This document shows positions 33,061 through 46,673 of a stretch of 64,000 nt of DNA, one piece after another. The stretch spans positions 7,540,761 to 7,604,760 of the forward strand of contig JAJEKV010000051.1 of assembly GCA_021234155.1 (NCBI GenBank), written 5' to 3'. Under the pieces are notes generated by a model. That model searched no databases. It worked only from the letters and a program-made list of their open reading frames with translations, and had not been told where the DNA came from. The stretch is from Isoetes taiwanensis (Eukaryota > Streptophyta > Lycopodiopsida > Isoetales > Isoetaceae). A program made the translations under genes and the position numbers. How positions within the stretch are numbered: the stretch's first letter is position 1; each line of letters starts with the position of its first letter.

Positions 33061-36000
33061 ATATGCCTTGTACTTTTCTTGCGACACAACATATACTACA
33101 AATCTCTATGAGTGTACCCTTTATTTGCAATCTCTCAATCTTTTGTGAATATCTTGTGTTGAAAGAGTTTGATGTTGGTAATCAGTGTTTCATTTATAAA
33201 TAATAATTAGCATTGCCGTCTTCAAAACCAAGCCATGTACAAAGACTAACCAGGTTATTATTGAGTTTTCAAACTTGTTCAGAACGATGGAGTTTATTTG
33301 ACTTATAATCCCACAATTGGCCTTAGTTTGAAGAACCACCACAACAATAAAAATACGGAAACTTCATGAAACCTGCAAAGTTGAGAACATACATCATGTG
33401 ACACATATTTAATAAATAGCTTCTGCCATCATAAGTCATGAAAAATGAGAAATAAAATATAAAAAAAAAAACCAGTAGAAACAACAAATAAGTTGGTGGT
33501 GAGGGAAATTTCCATGACACTAGCATCCTACAAAAACCTCTTCTATTCCTAAGCTACGCCTTGGTTTGCTTTGATCATTATTAGATCGCCAAACTTCATA
33601 TTGACGTATTTCTATGATACATCATGAATGTCAACCATTATACATTGGGAGATCTAGAAAAGATATTTTCCTAGCTCCCCAGCGAATCATATAATTAGTT
33701 TTGTGGCTTTTTTTTCAGATTAAATTTTGCTTTGTTCCATTTTGTAATATATATTAATGGTCAAATGTTCAATGTGGGCACTCCTTTGTATAGCACATCA
33801 AACCCAAGGGACGGAGGATTCAAACAATTTTTCTTGCATACATATTAGAAAAATTGATATTGAAGCACATAGAACAACAAGAATAGAATAGAATAGAATT
33901 GTCAAACAACATGGTTCATGTATGCTGCACAATACAAGCACACTTGGGACTTCCAACAGAAAAAAGGCCATAAAATGCAAATGGATTTAGCACCAAAATC
34001 ACAGTTCAACAAATATAAGGCACATCACTAGGGGGATGGAACAAGAAAATTCACATGCAGCTCTTCAAATAGGTCTCCTAACTCTCGATCTCCACTGAGA
34101 AAAGCAATTAGTAGTTGTAGCTATACTTTGATGATCCATTGGCACAAAAGGATAGCTTCACACTTTCAGCATGCCTAATTTTCTTGTCATAATGGTCTCA
34201 CTATATACCCCCCTCCCCCTTTTTAAAGTTCAGGCAGATTTTGCATTTAAAAGAGGAAATATTACAGCTTATTGGTCGCTCAACGATCAGATAAGAATAA
34301 TGAGCACATAAAATTTTTTTGAATGATCAAGGAAAAAAAGGAACTGCTACAGTAGCAAATGAACAAATAAAAATGTAGTTTATTTCGATTGGAGTCACTC
34401 AATATCTTCCTCAGCTTAGATCACTATAGGGATAAGCATCTCTCTTCTTCCAAACCTAAGTACTACAGGCAGAGCCCATTCTTTTCTACAACAAATCTAA
34501 ATGCACATATGCTGCCGTAGCAGTCCCTATTACCCTTGATGGCTAGAAATACAATTTTAGAGCAAAAAGTTATCTCTAGTCTTCTTAGCAATCTCCGAAG
34601 AAATCAAGTGAAAGAAAGATCCAAACAATCCATGAAATAGATAAATGCTGCCCAAAATACCACATACCATTGTATTCCCATCGTAAAAGCAAATAAGTCT
34701 CCTAGCTCTCCATGAATCAAAATGCTTTGTAGACTAGGAAGACGAAACTAGGCATTAGAAAAATTGGAGATCGGAAACATGGTGCATTGTTGGAGGAGAC
34801 CCCTAGGTCATCATACATATTCTATGCAGCTCCAAACAATGATTCACCCATACAAACTTTCATTCAAATGTGAAAACTAAGATCTCCTACTTCTCAGTTC
34901 CCTAATCTCTCATCCAAAAGATTTGCCCAGAGCTACTGAGAATAATAGAGATATCTCGTAGATATCTAAAATATTCAGAAGAAGAACAACAATACATATA
35001 ATAATGTCACTTTATTCATGTTGAGTTGCGCCCTCTTAGAAATTTTGATTCTAGAGATGTTAAATAAACGAATCAACTTAAACTTCAATTCGTGGAAAAT
35101 AGCATCATCAAAGCCTCATGCAAATTAAAGTAAAGCTGGATAAGCTTAAAACAAGGCAACCCACCCAGACTACTCTTCAAAGCCCGGCTTAAAAATATAA
35201 ACTGCCTAAAGTCTCTAGCATTGTAATCCAAAACAAAAAATGGCAATCAATCTATATAACTACCAGAAGAACCAAAATTTGTTACCTTAATCTACTTATC
35301 CCAGATAGAACCGCCAGCAAGAAGTTAGAAGAGAATGAAGAAATGTTACCATCGGATATGCAAAAAATCTCACAAAAAACTCTGAATCAAAGTGGCAAAA
35401 ATCCTCTCGCCTAGCCAGAAGAATCGTTGAAGAAATCTTAGCTGCTAGTAGTAGATTGATATGAAGGAGGACTAGACGAGCCCTCCCTAAGCCCTAGCCA
35501 CTCTACCCTAGCCGCGGATGAGCGGTGAATTTCAGACGAGCCTCAACTTTCGATATCACTATATATCAGCAGAAATATGCATAAGAAATTCTTTAACATT
35601 TCACAGATGCTTCTTCAGCAATTTATATCAGCAAAATATGCAAAAGAAATTCTTCAACATTCTTCAACCTGTTGAAACTAGTAAAGCTACATATTTCATT
35701 CGACATAATGTATCCCATTGTCTTTTCCTGTGTTATTGTGCTCCCTATGGGATTCTTCTTTGAGATTGGTCTTGAGAAGTGCAGCAATGACATAAATACT
35801 TTGGCATCCAGAAGGAGCTGCTTATAGTTCACCAATTTGTCATTACTTAAGTTTGATGAAAGAAATCAATTAGCTACTGGCAAACACCAAGCCTTTTTAA
35901 CAACAGATGAAAATAGTGAGGTAATTCTATGCAGAGGAGTTTTAGGTAGTCTTGTGCAAATAATAAAACCTGCAAAATGAAGACATACGACAGCTCGTGA

Positions 36001-37067
36001 TGTTGCAGTTATTCAAAACATATTCTTGTAAATGCAGTCAAAGACTTACTGATGCTTTTCTTTTCCAAGAAGAACATGTCAGATAATTACTCCAAATCCT
36101 TGCACCCAACCTTAAGTACCCATTGAAAAACGTCATCCAAATGAAAGGTAATGGTACGCCTTATTTCAAAATGCACTGGTAATGTTAGACAGATAGAAGG
36201 ATATGTCCTATTCTAAATGAGGTGCACCCTGGACTACCACAGTCATCGGATTCGTCGATCCTACGACCCAGATCGTATGTTGGGGCCGTTGGGCACCTCT
36301 CGTTTCACTTATAGTCATTTATGATTGGAGGCGCCTATGATTTTGAAATATGAAATACAATTTCGCCTAAGGTTTTGAGAGAATATCGAACCTTTATACG
36401 ACTTTGTCTAAGACTTTAGAATATGAAATATGGGGCTCGAACCTCTATCAAAATAACTTAATGTCCTAATAACACTACTTTAACCAATATATCCGGTGAG
36501 CTAATGTGATTATTTTTTATTTTGAATCTATGTTTTTCCTTTTTTTATAATTACCCATTCAATTGTTTTAGGGATATATGGTCTATGGTTTCAGGAATTT
36601 TTTTTTTACATCCATATCAGATCCCCCTGGAATTCCTGTTATTTTGCTACATATGCCATTCAATGCCTTCCTTGAAACAAAATCCCAAGAATTCTTTTTA
36701 AGTGGAAGTGGGCGAAAGCAAAGCCTTGAATCCTTCAACATAAAAAAAATGGTAAGTTTTCCTACCTAGGGCACGGCATTACAGATAATCCTACGAATCA
36801 GGCTGTAAATTTTCCTTTAGTCTATCGTAGCTTCAACTCTGCAAGACAAAACAAGATTAAAAAAGAAAAGAAAAGGAAAACCCTTACTAATAACTAAGGT
36901 GAAAGGCAAAGCTATCATAACTGAATGTGGACGCTTTGGCCAAACCTGCCATAGCCGAAGCGGCCTTGGTCTCGAAACACACCCATGTTCTTCCCCGCTG
37001 GACCTAGGCCCTGTCTACTGCTATGTTGTCATCTGCTCTATGCTACCTCATACCCTGAAATAGTCCA
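33061..37067. other. Four kilobases without a gene
   Basis: AT-rich; the ORFs present are short and unrecognisable. A gaatagaatag run lies at about 33882-33899. Near 35640-35760 and 36560-36770 there are only chance frames. I see no tRNA, no LTR and no long repeat. Confidence 0.4.
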
Positions 37068-37365
37068 AACCATCTATGGCTAGTGCCTCTACAATCTCCT
37101 CCAGCAAACTGACACTTAATCTGCAGGATATTCGCCTGAACTCCTTTTAGAAACAATTGGAAAAATGAAATCTTTTTATTTTGCTCTTATATGTGGACGT
37201 ACAATTAGCAAACCATCTATGGCTAGTCCATCTACGACTGATACATGCATCTCCTCCAGCGAACTGACACTTAATCTGCAGGATATTCACCTGAACTCCT
37301 TTTAGAAACAATTGGGAACATGAAATCTTTTTATTTTGCTCTTATATGTGGACGTCCAATTAGCA
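37068..37365. repeat. Two-copy tandem repeat of about 145 bp
   Basis: 37068-37210 and 37211-37365 share 'aaccatctatggctag', then 'ctgacacttaatctgcagga' and 'atgaaatctttttattttgc'. A few substitutions and a small insertion in copy two indicate moderate age. Confidence 0.88.
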
Positions 37366-37484
37366 TATTATGTATAGATTCTATCCTCTCCACAAATCTC
37401 AACCTTCTATTTTGGATATTCTGGGTATATTACTGTTTTCTCACTACCTTCTCTACGGATTGCCTTTGGGGCAACCCAAAAGTG

Positions 37485-37932
37485 GGCGTAGGATCATTTT
37501 ACCCTGGATTGGGGGATCCTGGAGGTGTGATCCCGGAAGACGGGATCCCTCGGACGTGTGATACCAAAGGACAAAATCCCCCCTTACTGTGCAGTTACTG
37601 CGCAAAACTGCCGTCCCTTTTGAGAAAGATCAGAGCTTTCTTGCAGTTCATTTTGCTCCATCGATTCTCCACCAAATCGAATGGGATAACTTCAAGCATG
37701 GTCAGGATGGGCTGGAGAAGAGTATTAGGTAGGAGCCAAGGAGGAATCGCAGCGAGCGCCGCTGCTATCAGAGATCAACCATGGGGCCAAAAATTGGCCC
37801 TAAACTGCGTAGTCACCATTAACTGCGCAATTAACGATGGGATCCTGGAGGAGGGGATCTCGCCCGAGGAGGGGATCCCATGTGGGGATCCAGAAGGACT
37901 GAATCCAATCCAGGGTAAGATTATCTCACGCC
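37485..37932. mobile_element. MULE-type MITE with 9-bp target duplication
   Basis: A 448-bp element with terminal inverted repeats of about 30 bp (ggcgtaggatcattttaccc and its diverged reverse complement at the right end). It is flanked by a perfect 9-bp direct repeat, ccaaaagtg, at 37476-37484 and 37933-37941. A 9-bp duplication is the mark of Mutator-like transposons. There is no transposase inside; ggggatc-rich internal repeats are visible. It lies 289 bp upstream of the CemA-like start codon. A MULE transposase remnant sits at 52370-53090. Confidence 0.88.
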
Positions 37933-38221
37933 CCAAAAGTGTCCATGCCATGCGATATTCTCACGTGTGAACACTACCTCCAAGCCTTCGTAATGAGAAT
38001 CTCACCTATTCTATGCAGAAATTGTAGCCAAGTAGCCAAAAAGCATTTTATGCCGTTTCAAATCCAACGGCCGTTAATGCTCTCGGATATAGTTACAGGG
38101 GTTTATGTTTATCCTATAGTAATGCAGGGTTTAAACTCGAACACGTTGATCCCTGGTTTTCACAAATGTTAGGTGTTAGACTGGGTTCGCAAGAATTCTC
38201 ACCTCGAGGATCTAATGCTCG

Positions 38222-41200
38222 ATGACATATTTGATGGGGGTACCTATCATTTGCCAATGCGGCTGTCAAATAAGATCTACTCCATGGAGCAAGGAAAGGA
38301 GCTGCATTTCCGACAGCTGGAGGACAAATCATCTGCCACAGCGTCTTAACATCAGTTATTCTATAACTCACTCAGGTTGCTCTAATTCTTACAAGTTTGA
38401 GAACGCATTGAATAGGTCTGCTGCCTCTATCAACTGTGGCCATTTAGGGTGTATTTCTTGCCATTTAGTATGGATTTCTTTTGCATCTGAAAGAAGAGAA
38501 TTCAAGGTTTATAGCCCTAGGGCCAGCGTTTTTACTTCATTGGCAAAAGAATCAGGTAAAACATCTGTAAAGAATTTTAGATTGCATGCTGAAAGCCCCA
38601 AAAGGAGCTGGTGGAAAGAATTTCTTTTCCAGCCAATTGCAGTCGATGATGTCACATTTGATGAGAAAGACTCTGAAACTAACGATGATGACAACGACTC
38701 TGAAATTAACAATGAGATCGAATCCGATACTAAAATGGAAGAGGAATTTGACTTCAGATCTTATACTCAACGCCCCAAGGGGAGTTGGTGGAAGCAGTTA
38801 TTCAATCCAATCTCTATGGAAGACATCCCATTAGATGATGCTTCTGATGGCAGCAAATCTGAAGATTCTGAAAAGGAATCTCCTAGCGAGGAAACAATGG
38901 ATGAGATAGACAGAATGCTTGCAGATGACAAGGCATTTGCTGCATGGAAACGAAAGAATGATGCTTTAAATGAGCTCCGTGAATATCAGGAAAGTGGGCT
39001 TGATCCAGATAGCACAGATTGGGAGGACTGGCTGGACAATAGCTGGAAGAGTGATGACTATATTGCAACCAATGATAGCTGGTATCAGCCTCAAAAAGAA
39101 TGGGAAAAAGATGGTTTGCCACGGGAACCTCCCAAAATGCCTGAACGTGGCATGAGTCGTAGTTTTAAAGAGCTTTTGTTGCGGACATTTGAGGATCAAG
39201 AACAGGTTGAGGAGGAGCTGCAATTTGAAGCGAGGATTTTTGAATATGCATTCAGATCTACGGTAATCACATTAAGTTTAGAAGAAGTCATTAAGTTACA
39301 AACTTTTGATGCTGCAATTTAAAGCAGTGTAGTTTTATATATGCACATCTTTTTACGTTTCTATTTTTTTGCTTATGATAACTTAACAGAAAAAAGTGAC
39401 ATTTCTAATATTTTATATTTTGTTCCATCTTTCAGGCCAAATTTGTTGGTGTCTTGATCTTTCTACCCTGGTTAATCGACTTTCTTATACATGATTATGC
39501 AATCCTTCCATTTCTTGAAAGGTTTCCCATCTCCTTCTCCACTTCAATGTACTTCTTTCAGAAGCATCCCCTTGAAAAAACATTTTATATCGTCTTTGAC
39601 ATCATATATGCATAATATGATACAGATTTTATCCATTTTTGCGTTATAAAGAAGCATTAGTCAAAGCATGAGGTTATTAACGAGATCCTTTAACAAGTTG
39701 TGTTTAAACTCTCAACGTATTAGATGTTAGTCCCATGTTGTCAAGGTCATTTGGTATGGCCTCAAATATCTAAAGTATTGACTGGTCAAGGTGATTTTTA
39801 GGTATGTGGAGACGGTTCCCTTGGCAGCTCAACTTTTAGATGTGAGGGAATCACAGAAATTAAAGATAATCCATTCCTTGAAATTGGAAGAGCAACGGGT
39901 AAAGATGTATGCTGAAATTGGAAAAGCTCCGCCCCTGATTGGAGACGAGTTGGATGAGCATCTGCATGAAAAAGCGTACATCATTTAATACTTCTGTTTT
40001 ATCAGTACTCTAATGTTATATCAATCTATAGTTGTTATTTTCTGTTTGAAATACAATCATCCAGAGTCGCATCTTCATTACATTCCCCAGTGTACAGATT
40101 ATTTTAGTAAGAAATGGGCCGTTCCACTATGTCGTTCCTCTGCTCTTGCAGCTTGATCAGATGAAATTAATCTTAGAAGGCATTTGCCAGATGACCCAGA
40201 TCCTCTTATGATGTTTTCAGTAGGCAATGCCCTGTGCCATCTCTGCCACCAATTTATTCCCAAGTAACTATAGCAGAAATCTTCTCTTCAGTCTTCTGTT
40301 TTTGGCCATGATAGGCATGAAGATGGTAATGATAATGGCTTGTCAAGTGAAGGGAAAGAGCCCTAGAGGAGCTGCCAATATCTATCAGAAAATTGTTTGT
40401 CTGCAGAGCTTTATTTGCATTTGGCTAAAGGAAAATGTATTCAAGTTAACATAGAAGGGTCCTCATCTGTTAGGGATGTGTTATTTCAGTAGCGAGGGTT
40501 CCTTGCACATGTTCTAAGCTTTTCAATGATGGCATGATTAGGTTGGAACTTCGTGATGAGTGGAGGTTGGAAAATAGAAGTGCGTTTGGAAATCTTTTCT
40601 CAGACGCCATTGCAGGCATTGTTGTGCTTATGCTTCTAATATTTAATCCTGAACAGGTATGATGGCAGAAGCTTGTTCTTTAGACCTTGTGGAATGATAA
40701 TAGTCTGGTTAGATCGTGGCAAATTAAAATGCATCCCAGTGTTTAGAGTCATGATCATAATAAACTTTAATGTGGTCGTGTCTTTTAGATGGTAAAAATA
40801 GTTTGGCTAATCTAGGCTAATCCCAGGCCTAAAAATTTCTACTGTTTGGCTAAAGTTTGCAAATTTTGGAATTTCCACTTCCTTGTGTTTGGCTAAACAT
40901 CTCATATTTTGCTTATCATACTTACATTTTGCTTGGCTGTTTCTTAGGACAATAAAGACCCAGATATTAGGCGGCCAATTTTTTCTTATTCTAAATTATG
41001 TTACCAAGTAGAGTAAACTTAAGATGGTCATGCCTCTTAAATAGTGAAACTTGTTTGCCAAATCCGAGTCCTAGAACCTTCTAAGGCTTTACTAGTTTGC
41101 AAATTTTGGAATTTTCAGTTTCTTGTGTTTGGCTAAAAATTTCACTTTTTTCTCACCATACTTTCGAACATAGGTAAAATGTTAACAGTGTCCAAACCAT

Positions 41201-42669
41201 TGGGAAAACTATTTGGCCAATTTTTCTTACATTACAAAATGGTTCCTCCACCTTACTTTAGCCAAGATTTCTCCTAAAAGGCTAAACTTTTGCCATTTTG
41301 CTAAACTTGACCACTAGAGTTTACGCTGGTCATAATCCTGTGATAAGAAGGCAGGTTGGAACAAGCGGGTCGCCATTCCAAATGCATGGGTTATATTTTA
41401 GCATTACTCAAAAGTAGCATGCTGGATTTAATCTTATCTTGAAGAGCCACTGATAAGGGCGTGCAATCCCAATGATTCGATTAAAACACATCCAGTGGAT
41501 ACCCATGGGCTCCAAGCTGACATGCCAAGCTCATTCATTAGAAGGGCAAAACGCGTTTCAGCTTTTCCTTAGCCAGTTTCTTCTGATGCCTGGATTCTAG
41601 CAATTAGTGGACATCTCTTTAATGAACTCAAGGAATTGGGTTTAGTGGCCACCCCAGATGAAGTTTATCTGCTGGGAATTCTCTTATATGTAAGCTATTG
41701 TTTCACATTTCCCATGTGCTTAATTTTCACTGGGCCTTCTTGATTTATTACATAGGTGGCGTTACTGAGACTTACTGGTGACAGACTGTTCACAAATATC
41801 TCAGATACGGGAAAGGCATTTATAATTATCCTTCTTTCAGATATATTCTTGGGGTAAGCTTTGAACTCAAACACCTGAACAACGTTCAAGGGAAACTAAG
41901 GATGCAGAAAGTAAACTAAAACATGGTAATGTAGTAGTCACGCATTTGTTGCACAAAGTAAACTAAAACATAGTAATGTCGTAGTCAGGCGTTTGTTGCA
42001 CAAATTTGAATTTTTCTAAACTGTACTTGTTGCAACATGTATCAGCTACCACTCTGAATCCGGATGGGAGACAGTAATTGAGATGTTTTTAGAGCACTAT
42101 GGGCTTGAGGCATCTCAAGAATCAATCTATATTTTTATCGCAATTGTTCCGGTGACAATTGATGCGTACTTCAAGCTTTGGGTATGAAAATCGAAATCCT
42201 TATGCTTAAAAGTAGCTCAGAAGGATGCGTTCACGATTAATCTTTCCTTCACTTTTTTCCATATTGCCACATGACTTTGTATGCCATGAATCTTAACCTA
42301 TAGAAATCACCATCTGTATTGCCACGATAGATTTGACAAATGATCATTGGACACCCATCTTTTAAATAGTTCTTTGGTGTAGACTCTTGTTGCCGTTCAA
42401 TTCTTTCATGAATAACTTGCATCACATGCCATTTTGGAAGCATGCATATGCCATGTGCACCACCTACTTTCTAGTTTTCAAATGACAGTTCTGTTGTTCC
42501 AATCTGTCATTGGAAAGACATAACAAAGCAACATTTTATAGTCTTGGTTGAAAAAGATGGATAATTGCTTATTTACCATTTACCTGAAATTTTGCTTTAG
42601 GTGTTCAAGTCCCTTCCAAAAATATCTCCTTCTGCAGCTGCAACATTCAAAGAAATGAGCCGGCACTAA
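38222..42669 (+). CDS. CemA-like chloroplast envelope protein (DLDG1-type), seven exons
   Basis: Seven exons with GT/AG borders and consistent phases join to 572 codons plus stop: 38222-39262, 39436-39521, 39802-39975, 40542-40656, 41756-41853, 42046-42181, 42601-42669. The C-terminal half matches the CemA/Ycf10 family: AKFVGVLIFLPWLIDFLIHD, then VPLAAQLLDVRESQKLK, NISDTGKAF, GYHSESGWE, DAYFKLWVFKSLPKISPSAA. It has about four membrane segments. The long first exon is acidic and charged with a Ser-rich start, as expected for a transit peptide plus linker. Nuclear CemA-like proteins act at the plastid inner envelope in proton/ion balance. The first exon contains two copies of a KxSWWK motif block (about residues 127 and 187). 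The start is the first ATG after an in-frame stop at 38213; an upstream exon cannot be excluded. Confidence 0.88.
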
Positions 42670-45487
42670 AAGGTTATGGTTGCAGCATCTGGCCTGTCTC
42701 TACAGTTTCTCCAGTGCAATTTGTGGAATACGTAAGTTGTGTTTAAAGAGCAAACAACAATAGATTTTTGTTAAGGTGATCTTTCATTGCTTACTTGAAC
42801 GTAATCTTTTCTGTTGCCCAACTGGGACCTTTTTTGCTATTGCAGGGTGGATACTGATTCCATATTGCGTCAAGGTCATGCTGATTCTTTATTGCTCCAG
42901 GCTGCCATTCTTTGAGCAGGTGTTCCATATTTGAAACCCTTGCATATTCTTACTCTCATGGTGGAAGTGTTGTACAAGGACCAAAGTGTATAGGTACACT
43001 CATGGATTATTTGCATACAGGTATGTTCGTTTTTACATAATTCTGAATCAGATCTGTAGCCGTTTTCAACTTAGTTCGTCCCATTGTCATTGCAGCCAAC
43101 ATTCCACTTTATGCGTTCAACTACAGTACCATACTACCATTGATGCCCAACATGATATTATTGGTTGTGCCATGGAGTTCTATTATCACATCAAATGCCA
43201 GCCAGTTTAACTCAAAGTTTGCAATTAAATTCATATCTCCCATCCTTGCGTTCCTGTGAATAGCTCATGTTTGGCTTGAAGATTAAGTAATAAGCAATAA
43301 GGTGTAGATGCATTGAAGAAATTACATCTTATTTAATAAAGCCTATAAAATTGTCGTGATCAACATGAGATTATCTTCCAACGTGACCAGTTCTTCACAA
43401 AACCTTCTCCATCAAGTTCTCAAACACTGCAGCTGTGTCTTTTGCATAGTCTCATCAGATCTCAAGCTTTCCTCACCAGCAGAGCGGCTTTAATTGCTCC
43501 TTTGACGTGCTAGTCTCATCCATGTCAAATGACACCAAAGCCTCTTGCAGAGCATTTAAGACCTGTCCAACAGCAAAGCATAAATTCCAAGGGGCACTTA
43601 TCTAGCAGTTGATCCTCAGAATGGACATACAGACTTGCTTGGTTAGCAACTAGACATCCACTTGATGTTCACAAATTTCTTTAGTTGCTCACTCCAACTC
43701 CTATTTACCATTCTATTTACTTTATTCTCTAGATTAACTACATCCTTGCAAGTTGAATAGACACCCTAGGTTATAACTTCACCTAGAGCGTAGCATGAAA
43801 CCAGAAACCAATTATAGCGTGAGAAGAAACACCAAATTAGAAACTAATTTTATACTATGCAGTATCGTCAACATCCAGCAGAATGCCATATCCAGAATGA
43901 GGTATCACAGCCCTCTCCACATTGTCATGAAGGAATGATCATCCCATAAGGAGTGCTAAAAAATTGTGCACTTTATACCTCTTGTAGCAGCATGTACCTC
44001 AGGATTTACACAAACACTCACCCTCCAAGAAGCTTTTACTAGGTCTTAAGAAATGAAAGCTAAGTTAATAGGAAGAACCCAGACGTTACAAACTTTCCAG
44101 TCAATCTTATGAAATGAAAGCGAAGCTGCACATTATAAACCTTCCCATGTGAAGCATGCGTAATTAAGTCTGCACAAGGCATATAGTAAGATGCTGCCTC
44201 CTATGGTCCCTCACACAGGATTGTTTAAAGCCAGTTCGTATGCATAAAGTTCTAGTTCCAAATGCCTCTAAAGGGTCTTGGTGGTTTTCGTCTGTCCAGT
44301 TGAAAGGCTTATCAAATACTTATCTCTGCAGACTTAGTCTTTAAAACATTTTGCAAATGTAGGTTATTCAATTTTCTCTCTCCCCTGTGTAATGCCACCA
44401 AGATACCATTCCCCTCTAGAATCAGGTCCCAATGGATATCATGCCTCAGTCTCTAATCTTTGCTTGAATCAATTGGCATTTCTTTTATCAACTTCAAGTA
44501 TCTTTTGACGTCCATTTTATGACACATGATAGAATGGAGCCGTGTAGATAGGAGTAAACATTGCTTCTTTCACTACCAAACCAAACATCTGTTTGGCCAA
44601 AATGCGGGCAATCACCACCTTTCAAACTCCAACGCTGCATTGCAATCAGCCTCGAAGAACAGGAAAAAGAAAAGGAACACAAATACAAAATAAACGTAAA
44701 AATAATTGCCTTCATCTTGAGACTTCATCGCTTCATGATATCTGGTGGAGTCTTCGCGGAGTCTTCGCTAAGCCGCTAGGGTTCTGGACCTACCCTTTTA
44801 ACTTCAAAAGCTGCTTTATTTAGACTTATCTAGTCTTTCGAAGTGCACAAGGTCAAACTTTCCAAATAACTTTAAACTCTTCTCCAATACTCATGAGGGT
44901 GCCAATTACTTATAGTCTTCTCGTACTTTTCTTCCTTTTGATCTTCTACTTCTACATGCCCTATGGAGTACCACACCATGTGACTTTTAACATCTTGAAA
45001 GATACCAATAATACTTGGCTTTAAGCATCTAGATTTAGTATTATTGATGTCTTTATTTCTTCGGAAACTTAGCTTGAGCTCGAAGGTTCATGCTACTTTT
45101 GAGCGCTAGACGTGGTTGCTTCTTTGATACTTATCAAATTTGAGTACTTATACTAAAGCAATTTGTAAGATGGCCATAATATGTTGAGGGAGATGCTTCA
45201 AGATCAGAAGCACTACCTTTATAGCACTCGATTGCCAGACAAGGAGACAAGAAGAATCACTGGACATTTGTATATGGTGCACCCTCTGTACAAAAGTGGA
45301 AGGAATATCATCCATGGGAGTGATATCTTCTTGTATTCAACACTCTTGAATCTGGAGACCATTCTTTTCATCTATCTGTCTTATCCTGGTTGGAGGGGTA
45401 TGTATAATAGCGATCATAGTCTGGTCTTCAAGAGGTTCTTTGGTCTGGTCTTCACTCCCAGTGTAATTTGTACATTGGTGGTTGGAG
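42670..45487. other. Gene-free stretch downstream of the CemA-like gene
   Basis: The first few hundred bases may be 3' UTR. The rest is AT-rich without recognisable coding, repeat or RNA features. The ORF 45181-45558 has no known motif and runs into the tandem repeat that follows. Confidence 0.4.
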
Positions 45488-46226
45488 TTCTTGTTGATGA
45501 AGAGTTTAAGCCAAAGTTTAGATTTTCGAACAGACTCTGTAATTTTAATCTTTTATGATACATGTTGTAAAAAGTTCTTGCATAATTATAAACAAATTGT
45601 CGAAATACTTCACAGCTCATTACTCTCTGGTTTATTTCATGCTTGTGAAATTCTGTTGTGAGAATTGTCTCTTTAACCAAGCTATGATACCATAAAATTA
45701 AATGAATGTTATAGAAGAAAACAAGAATGAAATATATACAATGCAAATAGATAGAGTAATCATATATTGTTGTATGAATTGGAGAATACGTATCTGTTTT
45801 GAGAGACATGAGCAACAGACTGACAAGCTCTCCCTTAGCTTGTGTGGATTGCGAATTCTTGTTGATGAAGAGTTTAAGTCCAAAGTTTAGATTTTCGAAC
45901 GGACTCTGTAATTTTAATCTTTTATGATACATGTTGTAAAAAGTTCTTGCATAATTATAAACAAATTGTCGAAATACTTCACAGCTCATTACTCTCTGGT
46001 TTACTTCATGCTTGTGAAATTTTGTTGTGAGAATTGTCTCTTTAACCTAGCTATAATACCATAAAATTAAATATGAATCTTATGGAAGAAAACAAGAATG
46101 AAATATATACAATGCAAATAGATAGAGTAATCATACATTGCTGTATGAATTGGAGAATACGTACTTCTTTTGAGAGACATGAGCAACGGACTGACAAGCT
46201 CTCCCTTAGCTTGTGTGGATTGCGAA
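45488..46226. repeat. Two tandem copies of a 368-bp unit
   Basis: Units begin at 45488 and 45856 with 'ttcttgttgatgaagagttt' and are nearly identical throughout. The minus-strand ORF 45414-45989 spans the junction and is an artefact of the duplication. Confidence 0.92.
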
Positions 46227-46318
46227 TGTTTGAAGAAATTGTGTGAATGATGAGAAATAGGTCAGCTTACGTAGCAGACAAGGAGATGCGTGAAAAGGCA
46301 GAGGGGCTGGTTGCGCCC

Positions 46319-46580
46319 CAAATTGGCTAGAACAACCGTGAGTGTTTGGGGCTGGATGGATGAGGTGGAATGAGCCCCCAACCACTACATTTCTCGATTG
46401 CGCAAATTGGCTAGAACAACCGTGAGTGTTTGGGGCTGGATGGATGAGGTGGAATGAGCCCCCAACCACTACATTTCTCGATTAGGCCCCGCCCCCAACT
46501 ACTTTACAGAGGTGGAATGAGCCCCCAACCACTACATTTCTCGATTGGACCCCGCCCCCAACTACTTTACATTGCATCTG
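46319..46580. repeat. 84-bp tandem repeat, two full and further partial copies
   Basis: Full units start at 46319 and 46403 with 'caaattggctagaacaaccg'. Part of the unit ('gtggaatgagcccccaacca') occurs a third time near 46511, with 'ccccgcccccaactacttta' repeated after it. The minus-strand ORF 46206-46469 comes from this repeat. Confidence 0.9.
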
Positions 46581-46601
46581 TCCAATAGTTCAGGTTGCGA
46601 T

Positions 46602-46672
46602 TCTGGACGGTCTCGAACTCGAGACCTATAGTTGCTAGAACTAATGTGTTACCACTAGACCAAACATCCAGA
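46602..46672 (-). other. tRNA-like sequence, possible SINE head or tRNA pseudogene
   Basis: The 71 bases on the minus strand can form a 7-bp acceptor stem (tctggat with gtccaga). They also show an A-box-like tggtctagtgg, a TAGT/ACTA anticodon-type stem and a B-box-like gagttcgagac. The T-arm does not fit well and loop position 33 is not T, so a working tRNA is unlikely. No 3' poly-A or family copies were checked. Confidence 0.42.
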
Positions 46673-46673
46673 C

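Noticed and set aside
33882-33899. gaatagaatag run as a third LINE tail
   Set aside because: The conserved ggtctc and gataaaa motif next to the other tails is missing, so a simple repeat is the safer reading.
37320-37970. 216-codon plus-strand ORF
   Set aside because: It spans a tandem repeat and the MULE-type MITE, including its target duplications, and has no protein motif.
45414-45989. 191-codon minus-strand ORF with an internal repeat
   Set aside because: It is produced by the 368-bp tandem duplication and does not resemble a protein family.
46206-46469. Minus-strand ORF with a repeated VVGGSFHLIHPAPN peptide
   Set aside because: It is the translation of the 84-bp tandem repeat.
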